Origin: Streptomyces sp. S465
GTDB taxonomy: Bacteria; Actinomycetota; Actinomycetes; Streptomycetales; Streptomycetaceae
Length of the DNA: 64,000 bases
Direction: 5' to 3'
Assembly (NCBI RefSeq): GCF_026898115.1
Contig: NZ_CP114036.1
Location: forward strand, 5,264,001-5,328,000
The position numbers were made by a program, and so were the translations under genes. The notes beneath the pieces are model-generated. The model was not told the origin of the DNA. It was given only the letters and a program-made list of their open reading frames with translations, and made no database searches. This document shows positions 8,314 through 16,839 of this stretch, one piece after another (the stretch's first letter is position 1; every line of letters begins with the position of its first letter).

Positions 8314-8933
8314 CAGGCGCCCCTGACCACGAAGTCGGCGGCCGCCCGCCCGGGGGCGACCAGCCGGGCGTTGGCCTCGTCGGAGGTGAGGACGAAGCGC
8401 TCGGCCTCGTCGCGGGCCTTGCCGAACCGCTCATGGCGGTCGATGAGCCGGCGCACCCGCTCCTCGGTGTCCAGGTCGACCCACCAGCTCTCGTCCAGCA
8501 GCTCGCGTACCGGGCGCCAGGGGGCCTCGTCGAGCAGCAGGTAGTTCCCCTCGGTGATCACCAGGGGGACCTGCGGCGGTACCGGGATGGTGCCCGCGAC
8601 CGGCTGCTCGAGTGCGCGGTCGAACCCCGGCGCGTACACCGTCTCCTCGGGGCGCGGCGCCCGCAGCCGCCGCAGCAGCGCGGTGTAGCCGTACGGGTCG
8701 AAGGTCTCCGGTGCGCCCTTGCGGCCGATCAGGCCGAGCCGGCGCAGTTCGACGTCGGCGAGGTGGAAGCCGTCCATCGGCACCAGGACGGCCCGGTCGG
8801 CGCCGAGGGCATCGACCAGGTACTCGGCCAGGGTGGTCTTGCCGGCCCCGGGCGGTCCGGCGATGCCGAGCAGGCGGCGGCCGCCTGCGTCGGCCAGGCG
8901 CTGAGCGCGCTCAAGGAGTTGCTGGGGAGTCAT
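8313..8933 (-). CDS. P-loop small-molecule kinase (uridine/panthothenate-kinase-like, 'nucleoside/nucleotide kinase family')
   Basis: A 206-residue protein with a Walker A motif, GIAGPPGAGKTTLAEYL (about residues 23-39), MDGFHLAD after the second strand, GAPETFDPYGY, VITEGNYLLL (Walker B-like) and a C-terminal RLIDRHERFGK lid. This pattern is shared by uridine kinase, pantothenate kinase and a group of sugar kinases in carbohydrate operons. Context (symporter, ketose-type epimerase, ROK repressor) favours a sugar or polyol. The ATG at 8933 has no clear ribosome binding site; an upstream in-frame GTG adding 11 residues is possible. Confidence 0.85.
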   Translation of the reverse strand: MTPQQLLERAQRLADAGGRRLLGIAGPPGAGKTTLAEYLVDALGADRAVLVPMDGFHLADVELRRLGLIGRKGAPETFDPYGYTALLRRLRAPRPEETVYAPGFDRALEQPVAGTIPVPPQVPLVITEGNYLLLDEAPWRPVRELLDESWWVDLDTEERVRRLIDRHERFGKARDEAERFVLTSDEANARLVAPGRAAADFVVRGA

Positions 8934-9004
8934 AGCGGGCGCTTTCGGCGGTTTCGGGGAGTTTACGGGACGGGGTGTGCGGACCGTCGTGCGGGATGGG
9001 GCGC

Positions 9005-9871
9005 TCAGACCGTCGCGCGGGCGGCCTTGAGCTGGTCGGCGATGTACGAGCGGGCGTGGGCGGCGAGGTCGGCGCCGTCGGTCCACAGGTCGCGCCAGAC
9101 GGCGAGGTCGTGGGAGAGGCCGGGGGCGACGACGGCGGAGGAGAAGGACTCGAAGGTGATCGGGCCCTGGTAGCCGATGTCCGCCAGGGCGTGGAAGAAG
9201 GCGGGGAAGTCCACGGTGCCGGAGCCGAGGTAGCCGCGGTGGGACTCGCCGATGTGGACGTAGCCGAGGCGGTCGCCGCAGGCCCGGACCGGGCGGGAGA
9301 AGTCCTGCTCCTCGATGTTCATGTGGTACGTGTCCAGGTGGACCAGCACATTGGCGGCGCCGATCTCGTCGATCAGCTCCAGGCACTGCTGGGCGGTGTT
9401 GACCAGGTTGGACTCGTAGCGGTTGACGACCTCCAGGCCGAGGGTCACCCCGAGCCCGTCGGCCTCGGCGGCCAGCCTGCGCACGGCCTGGACGGCGTGC
9501 TCGCGGCCCTTGGCGGTCGGCGGGTGGCCGTACTTGCCGAGCGCGCTGTAGAGCACCCCGCCGAAGTAGTGGCCGCCCAGGTCGTGGGTGAGGTGCAGGG
9601 CCTGGCGCAGCAGCGCCTCGCCGCGGGCGGCGGTCTCCGGGTCGTCGGAGGAGACGTCGGAGTCGAAGGCGAGGCCGCGGGAGCAGGCGACGCCGAGTCC
9701 GTGTGCGGCGAACGCCTCGCGGGTGGCCCGGACATCGACGATCTCGGGGTCGTGGAGGGAGATCTCGACCAGGTCGTACCCGGCCTCGCGGCTGCGGGCG
9801 GCCGCGGTCCGGGCGCCCTCGGGGGTCCAGTCGCCGGTCCACACGAGTGCGTGCACTCCGAGGTCGTTCAT
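9005..9871 (-). CDS. sugar phosphate isomerase/epimerase, tagatose/allulose 3-epimerase-like
   Basis: A 288-residue TIM barrel. The metal and substrate residues of the D-tagatose 3-epimerase family are visible in order: Glu in LGLEVVNRYE, Asp/His in VHLDTYHMNIEE, His in YVHIGESHRGYLGSG and Glu in ITFESFSS. These enzymes epimerise ketoses (tagatose, psicose/allulose) or related inosose-type substrates, so the true substrate is open. The start is ATG at 9871 with GGAGAAGGGA just upstream. It is the first gene of the leftward operon epimerase-kinase-symporter and is divergent from the ROK regulator. Confidence 0.9.
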   Translation of the reverse strand: MNDLGVHALVWTGDWTPEGARTAAARSREAGYDLVEISLHDPEIVDVRATREAFAAHGLGVACSRGLAFDSDVSSDDPETAARGEALLRQALHLTHDLGGHYFGGVLYSALGKYGHPPTAKGREHAVQAVRRLAAEADGLGVTLGLEVVNRYESNLVNTAQQCLELIDEIGAANVLVHLDTYHMNIEEQDFSRPVRACGDRLGYVHIGESHRGYLGSGTVDFPAFFHALADIGYQGPITFESFSSAVVAPGLSHDLAVWRDLWTDGADLAAHARSYIADQLKAARATV

Positions 9872-9914
9872 GGCGATCCCTTCTCCTGCCTGCCCTTCGG
9901 GCGTGTGCTGCGTC

Positions 9915-9955
9915 ATTGCGTGCTCGATGTTACGCATCTTTTGCGTGAAGGCAAT
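9915..9955. promoter_or_regulatory. candidate operator region between epimerase and ROK gene
   Basis: Two nested inverted repeats lie in the divergent promoter region. The inner one, TTACGCA-N5-TGCGTGA with near-perfect arms, is at 9930-9948. The outer one pairs ATTGC (9915-9919) with GCAAT (9951-9955). The position fits repressor binding controlling the leftward sugar operon. The binding protein is presumed to be the adjacent ROK factor. Confidence 0.5.
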
Positions 9956-9989
9956 ACATAAGTTTCTTGGGTCTCGGTCGAAAAGGGAG

Positions 9990-10007
9990 GTACCGTGTAC
10001 GCGGTAC
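9990..10007. promoter_or_regulatory. perfect inverted repeat GTACCG-N6-CGGTAC
   Basis: The arms GTACCG (9990-9995) and CGGTAC (10002-10007) are perfectly complementary around a 6-base spacer. It lies 35 bases upstream of the chosen ROK start, so it could be an autoregulatory operator or an mRNA 5' hairpin. Confidence 0.55.
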
Positions 10008-10041
10008 CGAACAGAGCGTGAGCAGTGGAGGACAGGGCCCA

Positions 10042-11250
10042 GTGACGGAGGCGGTCTCGGCAGGTCAGCCACCCCAGGCGCATCCCACGGGCCCGGGGGC
10101 GGTGCTGGCGCTCATCCGCGGCGGCCGGGCCACCACCCGCGCCCAGCTGATGGCGGCCACCGGACTCTCCCGGTCCACCATGGCCACCCGGCTGGAGGCG
10201 CTCACCGAGGCGGGCTATCTGGAGATCTCCGGCGCGGCCGACTCCACCGGCGGCCGCCCCGCCGGCTCCTTCCGGCTGCGCCCCGACTCGGGGGTGCTGC
10301 TGGTCGCCGACATCGGCGGCAGCCATGTGCACACCGCGCTCGCCGACATGGCCTGTGACGTCCTCGCCGCGCACCGCCGTGACCTCGATGTGGCCGAGGG
10401 TCCGGAGGCGGTGCTCGGTCAGGTGGCCGCCGACTTCCAGCGGCTGCTGAAGGAGGCGGGCGAGTCCGCCGACCGGGTGCGCGGGATCGGCGTCGGGGTG
10501 CCGGGCCCGGTCGAGTCGGGCACCGGCCGGGTGGTCAGCCCGCCCATCATGACCGGCTGGGACGGCTATACGGTGCCGGACTTCTTCCGCGACACCTACG
10601 ACTGCCTGGTGCTGGCCGACAAGGACACCAATCTGATGGCGCTGGGCGAGCACCGGGTCAACTGGCCCGACGTCGAGCACCTGCTCTTCGTCAAGGCGGG
10701 CACCGGTATCGGCTCCGGCCTGGTCCTCGGCGGACGGCTCCACCACGGCTCCCAGGGCGCGGCCGGTGACATCGGCCACATCCCCGCCCCCGGCCTCGAC
10801 GAGACCTCCCCGGACGCGCCCCTGTGCCGCTGCGGCAACTCCGGCTGCCTGGAGGCGCTGACCGGCGGCTGGGCGCTGGTGCGCGACCTCACCGCCGCCG
10901 GGCACGAGGTGGCCACCACCGACGACGTGGTGCATCTGGTCCGCTCCGGCAACGGCGACGCCGTACGGCTGCTGCGCCACGCCGGGCGCCTGCTCGGCCA
11001 GGGCGTCGCCGACGCGGTCAGCCTGCTCAACCCCTCGATCCTGGTGGTCGGCGGGGGGCTCGCGCACGCCCAGGAGCATCTGATCGCCGGTATCCGGGAG
11101 GTCACGTACCGCCGTTCGCTGCCCCTGGCCACCCGGGATCTGCGGGTCGTCCTCTCCCCGCTGGCCACCCGCGCCGGTGTCACGGGCGCGGCCCATATGG
11201 TCGCCGACGCCCTCTTCGACCCGGCGGCGGTGGACTCCCAGCTGCGGTGA
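10042..11250 (+). CDS. ROK family transcriptional repressor
   Basis: A 402-residue NagC/XylR-type protein. A winged helix occupies about 18-65 (TTRAQLMAATGLSRSTMATRL) and a sugar-kinase-like domain follows, with D-I-G-G at 90-93 in place of the usual DIGGT. The ROK zinc site is His246 in GDIGH plus Cys262, Cys264 and Cys269 in CRCGNSGC. The kinase-type Asp region reads LADKDTNLMALGE. These repressors release DNA on binding a sugar ligand. The GTG at 10042 is preferred because GGAGGACA lies 10 bases upstream; GTG at 10018 is an alternative. It is divergent from the epimerase-kinase-symporter operon, its likely target. Confidence 0.9.
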   Translation: MTEAVSAGQPPQAHPTGPGAVLALIRGGRATTRAQLMAATGLSRSTMATRLEALTEAGYLEISGAADSTGGRPAGSFRLRPDSGVLLVADIGGSHVHTALADMACDVLAAHRRDLDVAEGPEAVLGQVAADFQRLLKEAGESADRVRGIGVGVPGPVESGTGRVVSPPIMTGWDGYTVPDFFRDTYDCLVLADKDTNLMALGEHRVNWPDVEHLLFVKAGTGIGSGLVLGGRLHHGSQGAAGDIGHIPAPGLDETSPDAPLCRCGNSGCLEALTGGWALVRDLTAAGHEVATTDDVVHLVRSGNGDAVRLLRHAGRLLGQGVADAVSLLNPSILVVGGGLAHAQEHLIAGIREVTYRRSLPLATRDLRVVLSPLATRAGVTGAAHMVADALFDPAAVDSQLR

Positions 11251-11256
11251 GCGAGA

Positions 11257-11347
11257 CCCGGTGTCGTGGCGTGCCGAGGACTGGCGTCCGGGGCGTGTCG
11301 AAGCCCGGTGTCCGGGGCGTGCCGAGGTTCGGTGTCCGGGGGCGCGG
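11257..11347. repeat. degenerate tandem repeat, about 24 bp x 3.8, just after the ROK stop
   Basis: Units at 11257-11280, 11281-11303, 11304-11327 and 11328-11347 share the core GGTGTCCGGGGCGTGCCGAG with a few substitutions. The array begins six bases past the ROK stop. No coding function is apparent. It is one of several stop-proximal arrays in this window. Confidence 0.75.
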
Positions 11348-11478
11348 CCATGCGCGCACCCGGGCGAATTTCCCGGAAATCTCGGCAGAAGGCACATCCA
11401 TTGGGCGGCCTCGCGCGTCACATGAGGGAGCGGCCCTGTTATGTGGCCGCAGGCCAGGGGCATATGGAGATATTCACG

Positions 11479-12372
11479 TTGAAAACCGGCATGAAGGGTC
11501 TACGTCGCGTATCCGCGGTCGCGATCACCGCTGGAGCCGTGCTGACAGCGGGGGCGTTCACCGCCTCCGCGCAGGCCGCGACGACCGCTACTCCCACGAT
11601 CACCGCCAAGGGCGGGTTCGTGATGAACAACGGCACCGGAAAGAGCCTGTTCACCAAGGCCGCGGACACCCGCCGTTCCACCGGCTCCACCACCAAGATC
11701 ATGACCGCTCGGGTGGTGCTCGCGCAGCCGAACCTCAACCTGGACGCCAAGGTCACGATCCAGAAGGCGTACAGCGACTACATCGTCGACAACAACTGGG
11801 CCTCCTCGGCCAAGCTGATCGTCGGCGACAAGGTCACCGTCCGCCAGCTGCTCTACGGGCTGATGCTGCCGTCCGGCTGTGACGCGGCGTACGCCCTGGC
11901 GGACAAGTTCGGCACCGGCTCGACCCGGGCCGCGCGGGTGAAGTCGTTCATCGGCAAGATGAACACCACCGCCAAGTCGCTCGGGCTGACGAACACCCAC
12001 TTCGACTCGTTCGACGGCATCGGGCACGGCGCGAACTACTCGACGCCGCGCGATCTGACCAAGCTCGCGAGCAACGCGATGAAGTACTCCACGTTCCGCA
12101 CGGTCGTGAAGACCAAGTCGACGAAGCAGAAGGTGACCACGAAGAACGGCGGCTACCGCTACATGTCGTGGACCAACACCAACCCCCTGCTGAGCGGCTA
12201 CTCGGGCACCATCGGCGTCAAGACCGGCTCGGGCCCGGAGGCCAAGTACTGCCTGGTCTTCGCCGCCACCCGGAACGGCAAGACGGTCATCGGCACGGTC
12301 CTCGCCTCCTCCTCGGTGGACAACCGCACGGCGGACGCGAAGAAGCTGCTGAACTACGGCTTCAGCAAGTAG
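11479..12372 (+). CDS. K15-type serine DD-transpeptidase / DD-carboxypeptidase (low-mass penicillin-binding protein)
   Basis: A secreted class A-type penicillin-binding enzyme acting on peptidoglycan stem peptides. A signal peptide (basic start, Ala-rich core, AQA-A cleavage about 31-34) precedes the catalytic domain. The three active-site motifs are S70-T-T-K73, S132-G-C134 and K248-T-G250. The Cys in the second motif, where most relatives have Asn, is the hallmark of the Streptomyces K15 DD-transpeptidase, which this closely resembles in sequence as I recall it. Length 297 residues. The TTG at 11479 is chosen because GGAGA lies 8 bases upstream; ATG at 11491 or 11464 is possible. A strong hairpin follows. 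Confidence 0.92.
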   Translation: MKTGMKGLRRVSAVAITAGAVLTAGAFTASAQAATTATPTITAKGGFVMNNGTGKSLFTKAADTRRSTGSTTKIMTARVVLAQPNLNLDAKVTIQKAYSDYIVDNNWASSAKLIVGDKVTVRQLLYGLMLPSGCDAAYALADKFGTGSTRAARVKSFIGKMNTTAKSLGLTNTHFDSFDGIGHGANYSTPRDLTKLASNAMKYSTFRTVVKTKSTKQKVTTKNGGYRYMSWTNTNPLLSGYSGTIGVKTGSGPEAKYCLVFAATRNGKTVIGTVLASSSVDNRTADAKKLLNYGFSK

Positions 12373-12396
12373 GCCGGCCGGCTCGTCGCACGCCAC

Positions 12397-12443
12397 GGGG
12401 CCTGTCCCCGCGACCGTCACCCAAGGTCGCGGGGACAGGCCCC
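12397..12443. terminator. bidirectional hairpin between DD-transpeptidase and AMIN-like gene
   Basis: Perfect 19-bp arms at 12397-12415 and 12425-12443 around a 9-base loop, located between two convergent genes. No long U run, as usual in Streptomyces terminators. Confidence 0.9.
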
Positions 12444-12467
12444 GATCGTGTTTCCGGGCGGCTCAGC

Positions 12468-13073
12468 TCACCGCGTTCCACTCACCGCGGTCCAGGAGTG
12501 CGCCACGTCCACCACGACATGCCCGTCCGTCCGCAAGACCCGGAACGGCAGCCGTGCGCGCACCCCGAGGCCGATCTGGGTCTCGCCCTCGAAGCTGGCG
12601 CCGAAGCGGGTGTCCCGGAAGGTCTGGTAGCCGGTGACGTCCACCCCCGGCAGCGGCTCGCGGGCCCGCCCCGGATACGACTCCGCTCCGCTTCCCGGGT
12701 CATAGCTCGGCGCGGCCACGCGGATCTCCAGGATCGCCGCGCCGTCGACCGGGATCTCCTCGCCCGAGCCGTCCTGGTGGAGGGTGTCCACGTATCCCAC
12801 GCGGTATCCGACGCGATCGGCGGCCGTGGCGCCCGGCACGTCGAACACGATGCGGTCGAAGCATGCGTGCCGGCCGGTCCTGATGTTCGCCAGCGGTGCG
12901 TGGCCGGCCGGCTCGGCCGTCTTCTCGCCGCTGCCCCAGCCGGTCGCACAGGCCGCCGCCGTGGCCGTGGCGGTGGTCGTGGCCGGTGTGACGGCCCCCG
13001 CCGTCCCCGCCGTCGCCGCCAGCGCGCCGCCCGCGAGCACCGTCGCCGCGAGTGCGGTCCCCCACCGTCGCAT
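12468..13073 (-). CDS. secreted AMIN-like domain protein
   Basis: A 201-residue exported protein. An N-terminal signal sequence (RRWGTALAATVLAGGALAATAGTAGA) is followed by an Ala/Thr-rich linker and a beta-rich domain with CFDRIVFDVPG, GYRVGYVD, AAILEIRVAAPS and LPFRVLRTDGHVVVDVAHSW. This is the pattern of the actinobacterial AMIN-like domain, found in cell-envelope proteins. The start is ATG at 13073 after a G-rich run. No catalytic residues were recognised. Its upstream region carries three 13-bp iterated repeats. Confidence 0.8.
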   Translation of the reverse strand: MRRWGTALAATVLAGGALAATAGTAGAVTPATTTATATAAACATGWGSGEKTAEPAGHAPLANIRTGRHACFDRIVFDVPGATAADRVGYRVGYVDTLHQDGSGEEIPVDGAAILEIRVAAPSYDPGSGAESYPGRAREPLPGVDVTGYQTFRDTRFGASFEGETQIGLGVRARLPFRVLRTDGHVVVDVAHSWTAVSGTR

Positions 13074-13095
13074 GGTCAAGCCCCCAATGTGTTGG

Positions 13096-13130
13096 TTGAT
13101 GACGTTCGTTGATGACGTTCCTTGATGACA
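13096..13130. repeat. 13-bp direct repeats in the AMIN-like gene promoter region
   Basis: TTGATGACGTTCG at 13096-13108, TTGATGACGTTCC at 13109-13121 and a partial third copy TTGATGACA at 13122-13130. The repeats sit about 23-57 bases upstream of the AMIN-like start and could be iterated regulator sites. Confidence 0.7.
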
Positions 13131-13308
13131 AGGGATGCACGGGGTTGGACGGACTGGGACGGTGAGCGGTTGTCCCGGTCCGGGAAATGTGTCGTGAATG
13201 CTACGTGCGCGGCGGTACGCCTGGCGCGTTCTCGGGGGGTTATCCCCCGGACGGGGCGGCCGGTTGCCCGGATGGGAACGGCAGACCGGTGCGACAAGGC
13301 TGGTGCCC

Positions 13309-14808
13309 ATGAGACTGACGACCGGCAGAACCGCCGCTCTGGCCCTCGCCACCGCCGCCACCGCCTCCCTCCTCGGCACCGCCTCCGCCGCGGACGCGAC
13401 CCCGGGATCGCCGACCGACCCGACCGCCACCGCGCTCAGCTGGGGGGCCTGTGCGGGCACCGGACTCGACCCCCGGCAGGAGTGCGCCACGCTGAAGGTG
13501 CCGCTGGACTACCGCGACCCCGGCGGCAAGCGGATCTCCCTCGCCGTCTCCCGCGTCCCCAGCGAGCGGCCGGGGGCCCGCCGGGGCACGCTGCTGCTGA
13601 TCCCGGGCGGCCCGGGGTCGCCCGGCCTGGACCGGCCCACCACGTACGGCAAGCGGCTGCCGCGGTCGGTGCGGGACGCGTACGACATCGTCAGCTTCGA
13701 CCCGCGCGGCCTGGGGCAGTCCACGCACGCCGGATGCGATCTGGACCCCGCCGATCTGTCGTTGCTCGCCTCCCGCCCCTGGCCCGCCCCCGGCGGGGAC
13801 ATCACCCAGAACGTCACCACCGGCCGCCGCATCGCCGACACCTGCGCCCGCAACGGCGGTGAGCTGCTGCGCAGCCTCAGCACTGTCAACGAGGCGCGGG
13901 ACATCGACAGCATCCGCCGGGCGCTCGGCGAGCGGAAACTGTCCGCGTGGGGAGTCTCCTACGGGACGTACGTGGGCTCCGTCTACGCGCAGCTGTTCCC
14001 CGAGCACACCGACCGCTGGGTGCTGGACAGCAATGACGATCCGGACCCGGAGCGGGTGGAGCGCGGCTGGCTCGCCAACTACGCCGTCGGCGTCGAGGAC
14101 ACCTTCCCCGACTTCGCCGCCTGGGCCTCCGCCCCCGACAGCCCCGTCCGGCTCGCCGACACCCCCGACGGGGTGCGCCGCCGGGTCCTGGACCTCGCCG
14201 CCCGGCTGGACGCGAAGCCGCTGCCGTGGCCCGGCGCCAACCCGCCCGAGCTGAACGGCAATATGCTCCGCCAGAGCATGCTGAGCGCCCTGTACTCCCC
14301 GGACAACTTCGAGGGCCTGGCCGAGCTGATCGTCGACGCGGACGCCGGCGAGGCGCCCGCCGCGGCACCGGCCGACCCCACCCAGGACGTGGCGGCCGTG
14401 TCCCTGGCGACCATCTGCAACGACGTGGAATGGCCCACGTCCCTGTCCCGGTACGCGCGGGACGTCGCCGCCAGCCGTAAGAGCCACCCGCTGACCGTCG
14501 GCATGCCGGTGAACGTCACCCCGTGCGCGTTCTGGCACGACGCTCCGCGGGACAAGCCGGTGCGCATCACCGACCGGGGCCCGTCGAACGTTCTGCTGGT
14601 GCAGAACACCCGCGATGTGGCCACCCCGTACAGCGGGGCGCTCAATCTGCGGCGCGCCTTCGGCGACCGGGCCCGGATGGTCAGCGTGGACGCGATGGGG
14701 CACGGCGCGGCCTATGCGGTGAACAACGGCAGCGCCTGCGCGGACCGGCGGGTGACGGACTTCCTGCTGACCGGTGCGCGGCCCAAGCACGATGTGCTGT
14801 GCCGCTGA
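13309..14808 (+). CDS. secreted alpha/beta hydrolase, tripeptidyl aminopeptidase (SlpD/Tap) type
   Basis: A 499-residue exported serine peptidase. A signal peptide (about 1-28, ending SAADA) precedes an alpha/beta hydrolase fold: oxyanion segment LLLIPGGPGSPG, nucleophile Ser217 in GVSYG, acid region VLLVQNTRDVATPY and catalytic His in MGHGAAYA. The C-terminal cap with paired cysteines (NNGSACADRR, DVLCR) matches the TAP C-terminal domain. Such enzymes remove tripeptides from the N termini of extracellular proteins. The ATG at 13309 has AAGG 9 bases upstream. It is followed by a strong terminator. Confidence 0.9.
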   Translation: MRLTTGRTAALALATAATASLLGTASAADATPGSPTDPTATALSWGACAGTGLDPRQECATLKVPLDYRDPGGKRISLAVSRVPSERPGARRGTLLLIPGGPGSPGLDRPTTYGKRLPRSVRDAYDIVSFDPRGLGQSTHAGCDLDPADLSLLASRPWPAPGGDITQNVTTGRRIADTCARNGGELLRSLSTVNEARDIDSIRRALGERKLSAWGVSYGTYVGSVYAQLFPEHTDRWVLDSNDDPDPERVERGWLANYAVGVEDTFPDFAAWASAPDSPVRLADTPDGVRRRVLDLAARLDAKPLPWPGANPPELNGNMLRQSMLSALYSPDNFEGLAELIVDADAGEAPAAAPADPTQDVAAVSLATICNDVEWPTSLSRYARDVAASRKSHPLTVGMPVNVTPCAFWHDAPRDKPVRITDRGPSNVLLVQNTRDVATPYSGALNLRRAFGDRARMVSVDAMGHGAAYAVNNGSACADRRVTDFLLTGARPKHDVLCR

Positions 14809-14823
14809 CGCCGACGTACGCCA

Positions 14824-14857
14824 AGCGCCCCGCCCCCTCTCGCGGGGGCGGGGCGCT
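14824..14857. terminator. GC-rich hairpin between the aminopeptidase gene and argS
   Basis: Perfect 14-bp arms at 14824-14837 and 14844-14857 with a 6-base loop, between convergent genes. Confidence 0.88.
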
Positions 14858-14879
14858 GGGGCGCTTCACATACGGAGGC

Positions 14880-16667
14880 TCAGAGGCGCTCGGGGGTGCG
14901 GATGCCCAGCAGGGCCATGCCCTGCCGCAGCGTCCGCGCCGTGATGTCGCACAGGAAGAGGCGGTTCTCCACCTGGGCCGGGCCGCCCTCCGCCTTCAGG
15001 ACCGGGCACTGGTCGTAGAAGGTCGTGTAGAGCGAGGCCAGCTGGTACAGATACCCGGCCAGCTTGTGCGGCTCGAACCCCGCGGCCACTTCCCGCAGCG
15101 TCTCCCCGAACTGGTCGAGGTGCAGGCCCAGCGCCCGCTCGGCCGGGGCCAGCGGCAGCTCGGGGTGGGCCAGCGGCCGCTGGTCCTCCCCGGCGCGGCG
15201 CAGGATCGACTGGATCCGGGCGTACGCGTACTGGAGGTAGACCGAGGTGTCGCCGTTGAGCGAGACCATCTGGTCGAGGTCGAACTTGTAGTCACGCGAC
15301 GCGGAGGTGGACAGGTCCGCGTACTTCACCGCGCCGATGCCGACCTGGGCGCCGCGCTCGAGGATCTCCTCCTCGGTGAGGCCGAGCTTCTCGCTCTTCT
15401 CCCGGACCACGGCCGCCGCCCGCTCGGTCGCCTCGTCCAGCAGGTCCTCCAGCCGCACCGTCTCGCCCGCGCGGGTCTTGAACGGCTTGCCGTCCTTGCC
15501 CAGGACCGTGCCGAAGGCGAGCTGCACGGCGTGCACCCGGTCATTGAGCCAGCCGATCCGGCGGGCGGTCTCGAAGACCATCTTGAAGTGCAGCGACTGC
15601 CGGGCGTCCACGACATACAGCAGGGTGTCGGCCTTCAGGTTTCCCACCCGGTCGCGGATCGCGGACAGGTCGGTGGCGGCATAGCCGAAGCCGCCGTCGG
15701 ACTTTTGGACGATCAGCGGCACCGGGTTGCCCTCGGGACCCTTGATGTCGTCGAAGAAGACGCACAGGGCGCCCTCGGAGCGGACGGCGACGCCGGACTC
15801 CTCCAGCAGCCGGCAGGTCTCGGCCAGCATGTCGTTGTAACCCGACTCGCCGACCACGTCGGGGTCGTGGATCTCGATGTCGAGCTTGTCGAAGACCGAG
15901 TAGAAGTAGATCTTCGACTCGTCCACGAACCTCCGCCACAGGGCGATGGTCTCCTCGTCGCCCGCCTGGAGGTCCACCACGCGCCGCCGGGACCGCTCCT
16001 TGAACTCCGGGTCGGAGTCGAAGAGCGCCCGCGCCGCCTTGTAGAGCCGGTTCAGATTGGACATGGCCTCCTCACCGGAGGCGCCGTCCTTGTGGTCCAG
16101 CTCATGCGGGTGCTCGATCAGATACTGGATGAGCATGCCGAACTGGGTGCCCCAGTCGCCGATGTGGTGGCGGCGGATCACCTTCTCGCCCGCGAACTCC
16201 AGGATCCGCACCACCGCGTCGCCGATCACCGCCGAGCGCAGATGGCCGACGTGCATCTCCTTGGCCACGTTCGGCTGGGCGTAGTCGATCACCGTGGTGC
16301 CGGGCGCCTGCGCGTGCGGCACGCCGAGGCGGTCGTCGGCGGCGCGGGCGGCGAGGGTCGCGGTGATCGCGGAGTCGGCGATCGTGATGTTGAGGAAGCC
16401 GGGGCCGGAGACCTCGATGTCCGCGATCACCGGATCGGGGTCGGCCGAGGTGGCGGCGACCGGCAGGTGTGCCACCACCTTCGAGGCCAGCTCGCGGGGG
16501 TTTCCCTTGAGCTTCTTGGCCAGCGCCAGCATCCCGTTGGCCTGGAAGTCGGCCCGGTCGCTTCGTCGCAGCAGCGGGTCCGCGGAGCCGGCCTCCGGCA
16601 GGGCGGCCGAGAGGGCGTCCGCGAGGCGCTGGTGGACCGAAGCGGCGAGAGAGGGGACCGAAGCCAT
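14880..16667 (-). CDS. argS: arginyl-tRNA synthetase
   Basis: Class I synthetase charging tRNA(Arg). In 595 residues the N-terminal Add-1 domain is followed by the HIGH-type motif H-V-G-H in YAQPNVAKEMHVGHLRSAVIGD, then RRHHIGDWGTQFGM, GYAATDLSAIRDR, and the ArgRS version of the KMSKS loop, FKTRAGETVRLEDLL. It ends with the all-helical anticodon domain and a C-terminal MALLGI. The start is ATG at 16667; no strong ribosome binding site is seen. It is divergent from lysS across about 170 bases. Confidence 0.96.
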   Translation of the reverse strand: MASVPSLAASVHQRLADALSAALPEAGSADPLLRRSDRADFQANGMLALAKKLKGNPRELASKVVAHLPVAATSADPDPVIADIEVSGPGFLNITIADSAITATLAARAADDRLGVPHAQAPGTTVIDYAQPNVAKEMHVGHLRSAVIGDAVVRILEFAGEKVIRRHHIGDWGTQFGMLIQYLIEHPHELDHKDGASGEEAMSNLNRLYKAARALFDSDPEFKERSRRRVVDLQAGDEETIALWRRFVDESKIYFYSVFDKLDIEIHDPDVVGESGYNDMLAETCRLLEESGVAVRSEGALCVFFDDIKGPEGNPVPLIVQKSDGGFGYAATDLSAIRDRVGNLKADTLLYVVDARQSLHFKMVFETARRIGWLNDRVHAVQLAFGTVLGKDGKPFKTRAGETVRLEDLLDEATERAAAVVREKSEKLGLTEEEILERGAQVGIGAVKYADLSTSASRDYKFDLDQMVSLNGDTSVYLQYAYARIQSILRRAGEDQRPLAHPELPLAPAERALGLHLDQFGETLREVAAGFEPHKLAGYLYQLASLYTTFYDQCPVLKAEGGPAQVENRLFLCDITARTLRQGMALLGIRTPERL

Positions 16668-16839
16668 GGGTGAGGTGCCATTCCGATAGTGGTGGTATGG
16701 GCAAACCCAGTATTTCACGGCGGGTCCAACGCTTTTCCTGGCCTGTGGACAACCTGGGGGACCTGTGGGTAACTCCGGAGGAGCCCCTTCCGTCTGGGAC
16801 AATGGGCGTGCCATGACCGCAAGGAAGGAAGTGCCGACC

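Noticed and set aside
6739..8544. A 601-codon forward frame across the symporter gene
   Set aside because: The opposite strand encodes an unambiguous SSS symporter and kinase; the forward product is Gly/Asp/Val-rich shadow sequence.
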